DNA from: Symsagittifera roscoffensis
Taxonomy: Eukaryota; Xenacoelomorpha; Acoela; Convolutidae
Assembly (NCBI RefSeq): GCF_963678635.1
Contig: NC_087062.1
Span: 60,737,584-60,801,583 of the forward strand
Reading direction: 5' to 3'
DNA: 64,000 nt
Positions 45,656-56,639 of the stretch are shown here, in pieces. The notes under the pieces are model-generated. The model was given only the letters and a program-made list of their open reading frames with translations, was not told the DNA's origin and did no database searches. The stretch's first letter is position 1, and each line of letters begins with the position of its first letter. The translations under genes were made by a program, and so were the position numbers.

Positions 45656-47758
45656 TCTCAGTGTCAAATTAGTTTATTCATGAGTTTATAGTAATTTTGG
45701 ATTTATGAATGTGGTAACAGAAACAATTTCAGACGCAAAACCATAATCAGAAGTCTAATTTTATGTCAAACTCATTGCACTAGTCTTTATTTTTCTGAAA
45801 TAATTTATCATTCTTTTATAAGAACTAGTTTTTGTGAATCTTCCCATGTTTTTGTCCATGTAGGTAGAAATGTGTGCATTTGTGTAATTATGCATTGTCT
45901 GTAGGTATGCATTGTCTGTGAGTGTTTTAAAAGTTTTCTTGTACGTTTTTCTGTGTGCCTTCGTATTCATGTCGTTAATGAACTAATTGGAAACATGTAC
46001 TTGTAACTGGAAATCTAACTAAATATATTCAAAGTAACTATTATCACTCTTTGTTTGGAAGATGCAGGGTTCCACTAAAAGTAGGTTCAGCAACAATTTT
46101 GTATCAGAAACATTGTAAGATCATTTATTGGGTTACGTTTGTATGTATGTTCGTGTGTTTGTATGTGCTTGAATAGTTGTGAAAAAACTTATTTAGGTTT
46201 TTATTGTATGGCTCTTTCCGAAAAAAATTTTCAAGGATATATTTTGTTATTCCCTTAAACATCAACAAGCAACATATTACAATTACTAGAACTCAAATTC
46301 AATTTAGTTTTTTTGGTGGTTTATCTATGAAAAATTGTGAAAATTTCACTAAAAACTCCACTTGTGAAAACTTCAGTAATAACACGGTCAAGATTATTCA
46401 TTTGTATGTAAGAACTTGTTCATGTATATCTATATAGTCATGTGTTTGAAACTATGTAATGTGCGTATGTGTGTTTGTAATTACTGCGTGTTCGTTTGCA
46501 TATTTGATTGGAATTTGAAGTAGGCTTTTTCATTCTTCTGTATAATTATTCATTCATTTATATGTCGAAACCAACCTTTTTAGACGCTCAATTACCAGAT
46601 TCAGCAAGAAATACAACCAAAAATCAAACTCTATCCTTTTTTAAAGCAGTTGGCTGAAATCATCAAGAGTATTTCTCAAGATACTTTACATGAACCACAC
46701 TTGTAGCAAGTACTTTATCTGTACGTTTGTCTAGCTGTGTATATGTTTGCATAATTGTGTAGAGTTTGTATATCTGTATGCTATCTGTGTATTCGATTGT
46801 TTTTAAGTAATAAGATTGTTGTTTATGTGTTTATTTTCCAATGGTATTTCTTCTATTATGCTTAACAAAACAACTTGCAACGTATAGCTGTTTGTTGAAA
46901 ATTAGCTTGTTTGAACTCTAAAATGTTTCTGTACCTGAGTTGTCTAGAAGGATGTAATATAGCACTAAAAATTACGCATATATGTGTGTTTGAGCATGAA
47001 ACTTTATTGTATTTTTGTTTGTATATATTTGTATGTACAGAAGTTTGCATCATGTAACGTAGTCTGTTTAGAAGTTAAACAATAATTAAGATAACAAGAA
47101 CTCAAATCATTCTAATTTGGATTCCGGATTTGTCAGGTAATTCTAAAAAAAAACTCATTGGATCTAATTATGTACGATTTATGTAATAATTTAGGCATGT
47201 ATGCTCCTCTGAACTAGTAATTCATTTTGTACAAGAGCATCAAGACCGTAAGACGTCTTGTTTGCGAGGTAAAATTTTGAGCCGTTTAAAATAAAAAAAA
47301 ACATTTTTTTTTGAAAAACAAATTTTTGATTTCTTTGTTGTTCCTGTAGTTTGAACTTTTCTTAAATTACTAATAACTTGCAAATTGCAGATAATTTTGT
47401 AAAGACTATATTTGTTCATAGTATTGCTTTTTGTTATTTTGTCAAGAAATTGAAAACTTTTTGCTGTTTGAAATTTCCAAAAATAGCAAAAAGTTATGAA
47501 ACTAGGTATTAAACTGCAACTCAACTGTCACAACGTTTCTCCTCATCTGTTATAGATTAAAGCAAAATTGTATACCATGAATCATGTATATCTTCCACAA
47601 TTATAATCACACAATCACATACGCAAACATACATACATCAGTACATACCTACAAATTACTTGTGTAACTATTTCAGTCGCCCAAGAGACATTGAAACATA
47701 CTTTTTTCATGAAATTCTACAATACTCCAGTTTTGTGTCTTGTGTGGAGCTATGGTGT
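45656..47758. other. Middle of the foldback-like element, left part, no gene seen
   Basis: AT-rich DNA in which stretches such as GTATGTATGTTCGTGTGTTT recur at irregular intervals of about 300 bp (45850, 46140, 46420, 46710, 46980), suggesting an old higher-order tandem repeat. No reading frame above 95 codons. Confidence 0.5.
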
Positions 47759-47772
47759 ATTCTTTCTCTTTC

Positions 47773-47808
<36 letters not shown>

Positions 47809-47837
47809 TCCTCTTTTCTTTCTTCCATCCTTCCTTC

Positions 47838-47870
<33 letters not shown>

Positions 47871-47966
47871 TTCCTTCCTTCCTTCCTTCCTTCCTTCCTT
47901 CCTTCCTTTCTTTCTTTCTTTCTTTCTCTTTCTATCTCTTTCTATCTCTTTCTATCTCTTTCTATC

Positions 47967-47998
<32 letters not shown>

Positions 47999-48029
47999 TT
48001 TCTTTCTCTTTCTCTCTCTCTCTCTCTTT

Positions 48030-48066
<37 letters not shown>

Positions 48067-48153
48067 TCTCTCTTTCTGTCTCTCTCTCTGTGTATCTCTT
48101 TTCTCTTCTCTTTTTTTCTCTTTCTCTCACTCTCTCTCTCTCTCTCTCTCTTT

Positions 48154-48189
<36 letters not shown>

Positions 48190-48437
48190 TCCCTCTCCCT
48201 CTCCCTCTCCCTCTCCCTCTCCCTCTTCCTCTTCCTCTTCCTCTTCCTCTTCCTCTTCCTCTTCCTCTTCCTCTTCCTCTTCCTCTTCCTCTTCCTCTTC
48301 CTCTCCCTCTCCCTCTCCCTCTCCCTCTCCCTCTCTGTATCTATCCCTTATCTGTTTTTTTCTCCTCTCCCTCCCTTTCTCTATCTCTTTTCACACTCCT
48401 CTATCTCTTTTCACACTTCTCTCTCGCTCGTTTCATC
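47759..48437 (+). repeat. Polypyrimidine microsatellite tract (about 680 bp)
   Basis: The plus strand is almost purely C and T. In order it holds (TTTC)n, (CTTC)n, (TCTATCTCTT)-like units, (CT)n, (CCCTCT)n and (TTCCTC)n followed again by (CCCTCT)n. Long open frames across it are artefacts of the repeat (Phe/Leu/Ser only). Long homopyrimidine mirror repeats can form triplex (H-DNA) and stall polymerases. Confidence 0.95.
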
Positions 48438-48844
48438 TAGCTATCACTTTAGCAAGGTATCTCTCTATATAGCTAGCTATCTCTGGAGCATTGAAACCTA
48501 AATACTATGCATTGCATGTATATATACCAACTTCGGTAACGGGCAAAAAGAAAAATTCACTGACTGAATTTGTTTTTATCCTACACAAAATAACATTTGG
48601 GATTATTGCCATTAAAATTTTTACCTTGGTATCAATTGGTATAAAGTTTCATATCAGGATCTCTTCAGGAAAGATAAATCACAGAAACTGTTTGGTACAA
48701 AAAATCAGATTGAGATCTTTGATATACACAACAATCATTAGATAGGAAAAGGGATCAAAAAATCTTCATGGCTATCATTACATATTTATAAGGTTCATTA
48801 CCATTACGTTTTAACATTTAGATCATTTGACACTCATTTGTAAA
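48438..48844. other. Unique DNA between polypyrimidine tract and right array, no gene seen
   Basis: AT-rich, with an 84-codon plus-strand frame at 48491-48745 that has no recognisable content. Confidence 0.5.
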
Positions 48845-49925
48845 TTTTCGGATCATTAGTTATACAGAGATCATTGGTTATACATAGGGATCATTGGTTA
48901 TACATCGGGATCATTGTTTATACATAAGGATCTTTCATTATACATAGGGATCATTGGTTATACAGTTGGAAGGAAAACAATCAATGTACCATGGTAAAAA
49001 TGAAGCGCTTTCGTGACAATGACATCATCAGTATTAACTCTGAAGTAAGTCGGCTTTGTAAGCCACTTCAGAAAATTGCGTCTAGCCATACGGATCAATA
49101 GTTATACATAGGGAAAATGCTTATATATACGCATCATTGGTTATACATAGGGATCGTTGGTTATACATAGGGATCGTTGGTTATACATAGGGATCATTGG
49201 TTATACATATGAATCATTGGTTATACATAAGGATCATTGGTTATACATAAGGATCATTGGTTATACATAAGGATAATTGGTTATACATAGGGATTCATTA
49301 GTTAAACAGGGATTTTGATTATAAATAGGGATCATTGGTTATACATATGGAACATTGGTTATAAACACGAATCATTGGTTATACGTTGTGATCATTGGTT
49401 ATACATACGGAGCATTGGTTATACATAAGGATCATACGGTATACATAGGGATCAATTAATTACATAGGGATCATAAGTTATAAAAACGGATCATTGGTTA
49501 TACATAGGGATCATTAGTTATACATAGGGATCATTGGTTATACATAGGGATCATTGGTTGTCCGTTGTGATCATAAGTTACACATAGGGATCATTGGTTA
49601 TTCATAGGGATCAATGGTTATAGATAGGGATCAATAATTTTACATAGGGATCATTGGCTATACATACGGATCATTGGTTATACATAGGGATCTTTGGTTA
49701 TACATAGGGATCATTGGTTATACTTAGGGAACAATATATATACATAGGAATCATTAGTTATACATAGGGATCATTAGTTATACATAGGGATCATCAGTTA
49801 TACACATTTTGAAAAAAAACTTTTTGGGGAGATTTTAAGAGAAAAAATTTTTTGGAAAATTTTTTATAAAGGGATCACTAGGAATAAATAATTACACAGG
49901 GATAATTAGGTATAATCTATACCCA

Positions 49926-52900
49926 GTCAATGCGATTTATTCAAACAAGCTGGTTGAATATAAAATTTTCAAGCAAACGCAAAGCTGATCTTCACACCAC
50001 TTCCGATACAAACTACGAAAGACGCTAAATTGGAAAAAAAATCGATGTCACAAAAACCAGATCTTTTAAAATGAATAAGGCTAGTTGTGGAAAAAACTTG
50101 AAGACAAAAGAATATGAAATAAGCATCGGAAAAAAATTTATCAAACAGTAACAAAATGTATTAGGCCGAAATTAAAAAACCGAAAGCAAAAGGTGAAGTT
50201 GCGCTTCGCATACACAAGCAAAAATATGGCCGATAACGCTACTGGGAAAAACTGAATGAGTAAAATTTTGAGTCTACAAAATTTCTTAAGTGATGAACGC
50301 CAATTATGAGCTTAATTAATTGCTTTGTGACGCCAGCCAAAAATTACGCATTACCAGTCAATATGAAAAGATTAACCAACTAACATTCCTTAATTTATAC
50401 AGCGGACGCATTTTAACTAGTAGACGAAAAAATTCATTAAAACATCCGCCCCTGCCCAGGTTCGAACCTTTTGTTTTGTTGCGGGTCTCCTTTGCTACCT
50501 CTGTTGCCTTGAAGCTAAATAGCTAGTTTTAATATAATAGTCTCCTTAGTATCTATAGGATAAAAATTGATATCTATAGCATTGGCTGTACTTAATAGCT
50601 GTTTTTTGATCAAAATGAACATTTTCAAAATGAACACTAATATTAGCGACTTAGGTTTAAAAAAAAGAGTTCATATTATCAGAAAAGCTTCGCTTGTGTA
50701 ATAAGCCTAAATCTATCCAGCGCAAAAAAGGAACATAAAAAAACGAAAATTGTTGTCATGAAAATCTATATTTTCTATGAAGATTTATAACATTTTGAGC
50801 AATCTAGAGGGGCGCATAGAAATTATATTTCCCTTGAAGTCAAGCAAGGCAAAGTTAAGCAAGCGAAAAAAATACCTGTGAAGGAGAAACATCGAAGCAT
50901 TTATTACGCCTTACTGGCATATATAGTTTTTCCGATTTATTGCAATACAATTCAAAATATATTGGTGTTTATTGCAATCTGTCGAAAAATTCAATTTTCG
51001 GAAAGCAATTAATTGCCCATTACCAGAAAATTAAAAGCTTTTCAATATAGCAGAAAAATCTTAAATTAAAGGCAGATTCGGCAATCCGGCATTCCAGCTG
51101 ACAAAAAAAACAGAAGTCAGACGACCAAAAAAAAATTTTCGTCAGATTTTCTCAGTAAATTAAGCACACAAACCTTTTTGTAAAGCGGAAAAATTTCAAT
51201 TCCTAAAATAATACAGGCGTTGAAGAGATTCAAACCAGCATTCTCAGTCTTGCAGGCATATGCATTTCCTCTCCGCTACATTTTCGCCTTAACGCGTGTA
51301 TTTTGATTCTATAGGAACCGAGGTGTCAAAAGATCAAGTGAGCTTGTTAAGCTATTGGCTAGCCGTATAACACTTCCTTCTACAACTTCTAGGTCAAAAA
51401 TCCTCTAAACGGAAAAAAATCTGTGAATGCCACATTTTTCAGTCTAAGAATCTGATTATTTTCAATTTACGACATACACCAAAATTTTTGAAGTGTACCA
51501 GAAATACATGAAATTAATTTACATCAAAATGAGCTGAAAACCAAATGAAAAGCTTATAAAAAACACCCGGCCGCCAAAAACTGAGACGAAAAAGCCGCAG
51601 AGAAAAATCTATTCATCTTTGAAAATCATTTATCAATTTAAGCTCTAGAAGCAACCTTCTACATCATATACGAAAAAAGACAGACTTATATTTACAAGTT
51701 TCAATTCAGCATTTTTTAAATACAATTTATCAGCATCAGTAGAATATTACAGCAAAACGATTAAAATATCGTAAATAGAATACATAAACCTTGCTGGGAT
51801 AACTAAGTCGACATACAACAGTCGGTCAACTGATAGCCTGCCCATTAGTTTTTACAGTAGATCATTTTCAGCTTGCAAAATAAGGTCTCAGCTCGATTCA
51901 AATCTGAGAACTATGAAAACCAGAACAGTGACTTTATCTCTGCGGCAACTAAGTGAAATCGGACGCTGTACTTGAAAATTAGGCTATCAATTGATTCAGT
52001 GAGACTGTAGACAAGTTTTGATCTGAAAAAGTCTACGTTCCGAATTGATAAAGCTTGCTAATCACAAGCTAACAGGGTTAAAAAAAATTGAGCTACCAAA
52101 ACGATCGTACACAATATTTGATATTTTTACTCTAAACAACACGACCACGAGTTTGGAGCATGCGGCCTTTTCTTCAACACTTATACTAGATGACAGTGTC
52201 GTCATTGAAAAATGTTATAGAACTCGAGGATCAAAAAACTAAACTTTTTCAATTTCAAATTTTATAGATTAAATTACTGCTCTTCGAATTTTAATTATAG
52301 AACTTTTTATCATCGAAGTTTTTATTATCGCCTTTTTTTTAATAAAATTGTTAAAATAAAGTTTTAAGTTATCCAATAAAATTTAAAGTCAATTTTAAAA
52401 ATCTTTTAAAACCTTAAAATAAAATGTTTATTATCGAAGTCATTTTTACTAAATCAACATTTGCGAAAAAAAAAAAGAAAATAGATTATTTTAGGATTCC
52501 AATTCCAGGAGCCCTGAAAATTGAAAACCGCATTTAAACCTCCAGAAAAAGAAGCAAAATCCGTTAAAAAAATTTGCAAGTTTTCTGAAAAACAAGAACA
52601 TGAAAGTTATCCGATCTTCATAAATCATAAATTTATTCATTAATATTTAAACCAATCAGAGCGATTTTTTCTTTAGCGCTAAATTAACACATTTAGTGCA
52701 AAGCAATCTCAAGATCTAGCTTTCAGAATTCATTAAGAAAATGGCTTTGTATTATATCACTGCTTGGTTTGTATAAACTAGAAAGGCGAGATCAACTTCT
52801 AGGCGAGATTGATCAATAAATTCATTAAAATTTGAGGGTCAATAGTTGACACTGAAATTGCCTTTTCTTTTTTTTTCTCCCGCTTTACAAAAATGTAGAT

Positions 52901-53281
52901 TTTTGTGAAAACAACAATTTTACTAGTGTATGTTGGAGTTACGTTGCTTAAAAAATGAAAATATCAGTTGATTTGGAGTATGGGCAAAAATTAAGAATGA
53001 AAATTGCGGGTAAAAAAAAAGAAAAAAGGCCCTAGACTAAATCTATATCTAGATAATACGGATTCCAAAAGACTGATTTTCCGACCATCAAAAACTTTTG
53101 AAATCATATCAAACTCAGTTCATGGAAATAAAGTAGTTTGAGAGGCATAAATATGTTATAAATCACGTGGTCGGATCAATCACAACGATATGCCGAATTT
53201 AGATAAGCTCCAGATATTAGCTACCGATTAACCCCTGTCCAAACGATCCAAGGCAAACAAAAACTTGTTCTCGTAACAGGA
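49926..53281. other. AT-rich intergenic stretch, no gene seen
   Basis: At 49975-50215 there is a piece of the dispersed repeat family. At 50450-50515 the minus strand has a tRNA-B-box-like GGTTCGAACCTGGG after AGGCAACAGAGGTAGCAAAG, probably another SINE relic. The rest shows short chance frames only. The 3' untranslated region of the P450 reductase gene must extend into the right part; an AATAAA on the minus strand near 52633 is a possible but distant poly(A) signal. Confidence 0.5.
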
Positions 53282-55354
53282 TTAGCTCCAAACGTCGGCA
53301 GAGTACCTTCCTTTCACTGACATGTTCTTCAAGTATTGAGTAGCCTGTTCGAGACTCATTTCTCCATGAGTGGAAATTATATTCTCGAGACAAGCATAAA
53401 CATCTCGAGCCATGTTTTTAGCGTCACCGCAAACATAAATATGAGCACCTCGCTTCAGCAAATCCCAAGTAGCTTCACCGTTTTGAGCCAGCCTATTCTG
53501 CACATATACTTTGGATTCCTGGTCGCGACTGAATGCTGTGCACAGATGCGTAATAACACCTTGTTCCACCCATGATTCTACTTCGTCTCTGTAAATAAAA
53601 TCCGTCGCCTCTTTTCTACATCCATAGTATAACACAACTTCTCCCAAAGGCTTTCCTTGTTCCTTCTGCCACTGTTTTTCTTGGAGGAAACCTCTAAAAG
53701 GCGCGAACCCAGTTCCAGGTCCGATCATGATTATGGGCACTGAGCTTTTCATCGGAAGGCGAAACTGCGATTTGCGAATAAAACATGCAACTTTATCCAA
53801 CTGCGATTCCTCTGATTGCTTTTCGGCAGCCTTGTCTAAAAGATACTGTGTGCAAACTCCTTTAACTTCTCTTCCAATAGGAGTTTTGTAATCTACTAAT
53901 ACTGCTGTAATGTGCACGTGACTAGGGTACATTCTAGACGAAGACGATATGGAGTAGTACCTGACTTGTAGTCGAGGCAACAACTCGCAGAGATGGTCAG
54001 CTGGAATCTTAACCGAGTCCAGATCTTCCAGTACTTCAACTATAGTTCTGTTTTCTGTCTTGATCCACTCTTTGTACTTTTCTTTTCCTTCTACAGAGCT
54101 ACTAGACAATTCCATCAAAAACTTTTTCTGCTCTTCATTTGTTGCATATTCAGCTAACTCTCTGCACATATGAGTTGTTGGGTGCGTTGATATATCTAAA
54201 TAGTGAGAAAAGGCAACCCTGTATGTGGTTGGGCAGGGAAAAGGACTTTTCTTCGAGTCGTCGGGATCAACATTCTCCAAGTTAAACACCTTGTTTAGAT
54301 CCTCTATTTCGAGAACCTTTGCCAATTTGTTCACAGTATTTTCTTGATTCACCGGCAAAACTGCCACATGATCTCCCGACTCGTATCTTAATTTCGATCC
54401 CGTCATATCTAGTTCAATGTGCATGAAATATCTTTCATCATCCAAGTTTAGCTTTCTTTCTGTGATCAAATTTGCCAAGAAAGGGTTCTTGGAATCAAAC
54501 GGAGGCCTCTGCCTCTCATAAGACTGAAACCTTAGTGGTTCCCCAGTAAACAATCTGTTCGAGTCAGGCACCTCTTTTAGAGCAAACTGCCTAACAGATG
54601 TAAATTCTCCAGTTGATTCGATATTGAAGCTCTTACACACAGCTGGCCAAAAGTTATTCTCTTGCCATTGCACAAAATCATCTTCAATGTTTTGATCATC
54701 GTCGCCTAGTCCCAATTCACATAGCCTATCTGCTCCTAGTTTGGTCAACTGACTGTCGACGAATTTTCCCATTGAATTGAAGTGCTCGTAGGTTCGATTG
54801 CCTAAACCGAAAACACAGTACTTCAGTTCTGGCAGAGAAATATCAGCGTCCTTGAGCCAAGCGTGGAACTGCATAGCATTATCTGTTGGTTCACCTTCTC
54901 CGTACGTAGCCATGCAAAAAACTGCGAAGCCTTTCTCCACTTCAGTAGGAAGATCTGCCAAAATATCCCAGTCTTCTACGTTTTCAGTGTCGTATGCAAA
55001 TCCCTTCATACCGTATTTCTGGGCTGACTTGGCCAAACGCGTTGCGAACTCTTCTGCTGTTCCCGTTTGAGATCCATAAAAGAAAACTATATTCTTCCCA
55101 GTGCGTTTCATTTTTTCCACAAAGTTCGCGTCTTGTGAGGCACTGATCCTGCGAATGTTTCCTGAATTGATGTTTGATTGTCTTTGTTGCAGTAGTTTGT
55201 CGAGGTCACTTTGGGATATGGAGGATGAGTCGGAAGCATTACGTCTGCGGAATACATAGTAACAGACAGCAAATCCAACCACCGTTGAGAATACTATAAG
55301 ATTGGTTGAACTTAAGTCGTGTGCCATAACCTTGTCCCAAAATGACCCCACCAT
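53282..55354 (-). CDS. POR: NADPH-cytochrome P450 reductase, intronless
   Basis: A complete 690-residue flavoprotein that passes electrons from NADPH through FAD and FMN to microsomal P450s and heme oxygenase on the ER membrane. The start is ATG 55354 (context AACCATGG); an in-frame ATG at 55384 lies upstream of a splice acceptor and is less likely. A membrane anchor (NLIVFSTVVGFAVCYYVF) precedes the FMN domain (YGSQTGTAEEFA, ATYGEGEPTDNA, FGLGNRTYEHFN), the FAD part (RLQVRYYSISSSSRMYP, GVCTQYLLD) and the NADPH part (IGPGTGFAPFRGF, YYGCRKEATDFIYRDE, YVCGDAKNMARDVY), ending in the typical DVWS with the flavin-stacking Trp. Length and motifs are normal and nothing is broken. The coding region has no intron, unlike most animal copies; it could be an old retrocopy that replaced the original or reflect intron loss. 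Confidence 0.97.
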   Translation of the reverse strand: MVGSFWDKVMAHDLSSTNLIVFSTVVGFAVCYYVFRRRNASDSSSISQSDLDKLLQQRQSNINSGNIRRISASQDANFVEKMKRTGKNIVFFYGSQTGTAEEFATRLAKSAQKYGMKGFAYDTENVEDWDILADLPTEVEKGFAVFCMATYGEGEPTDNAMQFHAWLKDADISLPELKYCVFGLGNRTYEHFNSMGKFVDSQLTKLGADRLCELGLGDDDQNIEDDFVQWQENNFWPAVCKSFNIESTGEFTSVRQFALKEVPDSNRLFTGEPLRFQSYERQRPPFDSKNPFLANLITERKLNLDDERYFMHIELDMTGSKLRYESGDHVAVLPVNQENTVNKLAKVLEIEDLNKVFNLENVDPDDSKKSPFPCPTTYRVAFSHYLDISTHPTTHMCRELAEYATNEEQKKFLMELSSSSVEGKEKYKEWIKTENRTIVEVLEDLDSVKIPADHLCELLPRLQVRYYSISSSSRMYPSHVHITAVLVDYKTPIGREVKGVCTQYLLDKAAEKQSEESQLDKVACFIRKSQFRLPMKSSVPIIMIGPGTGFAPFRGFLQEKQWQKEQGKPLGEVVLYYGCRKEATDFIYRDEVESWVEQGVITHLCTAFSRDQESKVYVQNRLAQNGEATWDLLKRGAHIYVCGDAKNMARDVYACLENIISTHGEMSLEQATQYLKNMSVKGRYSADVWS

Positions 55355-55375
55355 GGTTACATCTGAAAGTAATAA
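55355..55375 (-). promoter_or_regulatory. Splice acceptor and start-stop mini-uORF before the P450 reductase
   Basis: The minus strand reads TTATTACTTTCAG, then ATGTAACCATGG. The AG (55363-55364) is a good 3' splice site 8 bases upstream of the main ATG. The first three bases after it are an ATG directly followed by TAA, a minimal upstream ORF two bases before the real start. No strong donor (GTRAGT) is visible on the minus strand back to the end of the upstream gene, so a spliced leader could be added here; a 5'UTR intron starting farther upstream is the alternative. Confidence 0.6.
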
Positions 55376-55702
55376 GCTGTGCAATAAGACTTAGCTATGA
55401 CTACAATCAGCTGAGGGCAATATTTGTTCATGCGTTTCTAACACTAGCGTTCAAATACTGCCAAATATTTCTACAAGACTATATTCACATGCTTTGAAAT
55501 ACAAAGAACAAACCATGCAATTTGGAAACGAAAAGATACTACAAACTAAGACATGCACAGAAATCTCATTTCAATCATCAAATCTACATATTTATCATTT
55601 TGTACACAAAGCCAATGCCTATGAAGATCATTTACGATACCACAGGAGTTTTCTGAAATATCAATTTTAAATTGCATTGACACAATTTCACATGTTTAAT
55701 GT

Positions 55703-56222
55703 CTAAGTCGCAAAATTTCCGTCCTCCTCTGTAATTTCAATATGGCCATTTGAAACATTTTCTTTATCCGTGGATGTTGTCAGAGGGAATCGCAGTGCAC
55801 TTGACGTTTCATGAAACCTAAAAACAAATTTTTGCTACCACTTCAAATGCTCTAAGTTCTGGTACGTGTTATCAGGACTGTTATACTTACAATGCCTCGA
55901 TTCTTGCCTTTTGCTCGGTCAAAGGAGACGAAACAATGACGCTTTCATGTCTCCTATCATTAAAAGTTGAAACATCTGTTCCTCTCTCTCCGCCCATGTT
56001 TCCTCGTGAATAATCATCAGGAGCCGCTGTTGTTGATACAATTTCACTGGCATTGAGCCCATTTAGAACATTGGAGACTGATATATTGGAGCGGTTGAGA
56101 TTGAAGTTTTGTTCTGTCTCTGCCGAAACTCTGTAAGTTTCTGTGCCAGCCGGCCGCAAACTACGCTCACTGTTTTCTAGCTGTTGCGGTCTGGGACTGG
56201 GAAGATCACGAGGCCGGGACAT
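55703..56222 (-). CDS. Two-exon gene for an unrecognised 148-residue protein
   Basis: Exon 1 is 55891-56222 and exon 2 is 55703-55817, joined in phase across a 73-base intron with donor GTAAGTATAA and acceptor TTTGTTTTTAG. The protein starts MSRPRDLPSPRPQQLENS and ends EITEEDGNFAT. It is polar, rich in Ser, Arg, Asn and Glu, without membrane segment or signal peptide, and probably largely disordered with one short helical stretch (LTEQKARIEALFHET). A possible ATTAAA poly(A) signal lies three bases after the stop (55695-55700). The acceptor-like GAATTTCAG ends 2 bases before the ATG. It lies about 340 bp upstream of the P450 reductase on the same strand. I do not recognise the family. Confidence 0.75.
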
Positions 56223-56224
56223 TG

Positions 56225-56236
56225 CTGAAATTCAAA
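56225..56236 (-). promoter_or_regulatory. Splice acceptor 2 bases before the start of the 148-residue protein
   Basis: The minus strand reads TTTGAATTTCAG then CA and the ATG. A 3' splice site so close to the start codon, on a gene followed by another with the same arrangement, fits a trans-splice site. A 5'UTR intron is also possible. Confidence 0.5.
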
Positions 56237-56329
56237 CACCCATTTCATAAACAGAAACCAGTTGCCGTGAATGTAACGCAGAATCTTCCGACTACAGTAA
56301 TTCATGCATTTGAAGACAATGCAATTGAA

Positions 56330-56450
56330 AAAGTTGACTCAATTTCAGTTCCAAATAAAGAATTTTTCAATTTCAGTGGATTCAATTTCAGCTCCAAATG
56401 GATTCAATTTCTGCTCCAACAAAAAGGATTCAATTTCCGCTACAAATTAA
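56330..56450. repeat. Short repeats GGATTCAATTTC(A/T)GCTCCAA
   Basis: GATTCAATTTC followed by (A/T/C)GCT(C/A)CAA recurs four to five times at intervals of about 21-30 bases, directly upstream of the two-exon gene. It accounts for the open plus-strand frame 56222-56695, which is therefore not called as a gene. Confidence 0.7.
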
Positions 56451-56639
56451 TAAAAAATAGAAAACAAATATATCAAAAAAAAAATAGAAACAGACTGGGG
56501 GTGAGTGATAAATTCAGACTGAAAAACGAAAAAAAGCCAACAGACAGTTGGGGAAGAGTCAAGGAACGGAAGAGAAGAGAACAATTACTGACTTGTTTTT
56601 CCAAAAAATATAGCCAACAGACACTTGGAAAAGAGTCAA

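Larger units (their letters stand above)
44679..49925. mobile_element. Foldback-like element: inverted arrays of one 20-bp repeat around a 3.2-kb middle
   Basis: The left array (about 44679-45655) is several dozen copies of CCCTATGTATAACCAATGAT. The right array (about 48845-49925) is the same unit in opposite orientation, GGGATCATTGGTTATACATA, interrupted by a unique 130-bp insert (48964-49092). Units nearest the middle are the most degenerate. The middle has no recognisable ORF; it contains irregular units rich in TGTGTTTGTATGTG and a polypyrimidine tract. Terminal inverted arrays of short tandem repeats are the hallmark of Drosophila Foldback elements. Whether this belongs to that class or arose by inversion of a minisatellite cannot be decided here. 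Confidence 0.75.

Noticed and set aside
47660-48501. Three overlapping plus-strand frames of 249-270 codons
   Set aside because: They consist of the polypyrimidine microsatellite and encode only Phe, Leu, Ser and Pro runs.
55355-55384. Start of P450 reductase at ATG 55384 (700 residues)
   Set aside because: The extra ten codons span a good splice acceptor, and the ATG at 55354 has a better context; the longer N terminus is not expected for the family.
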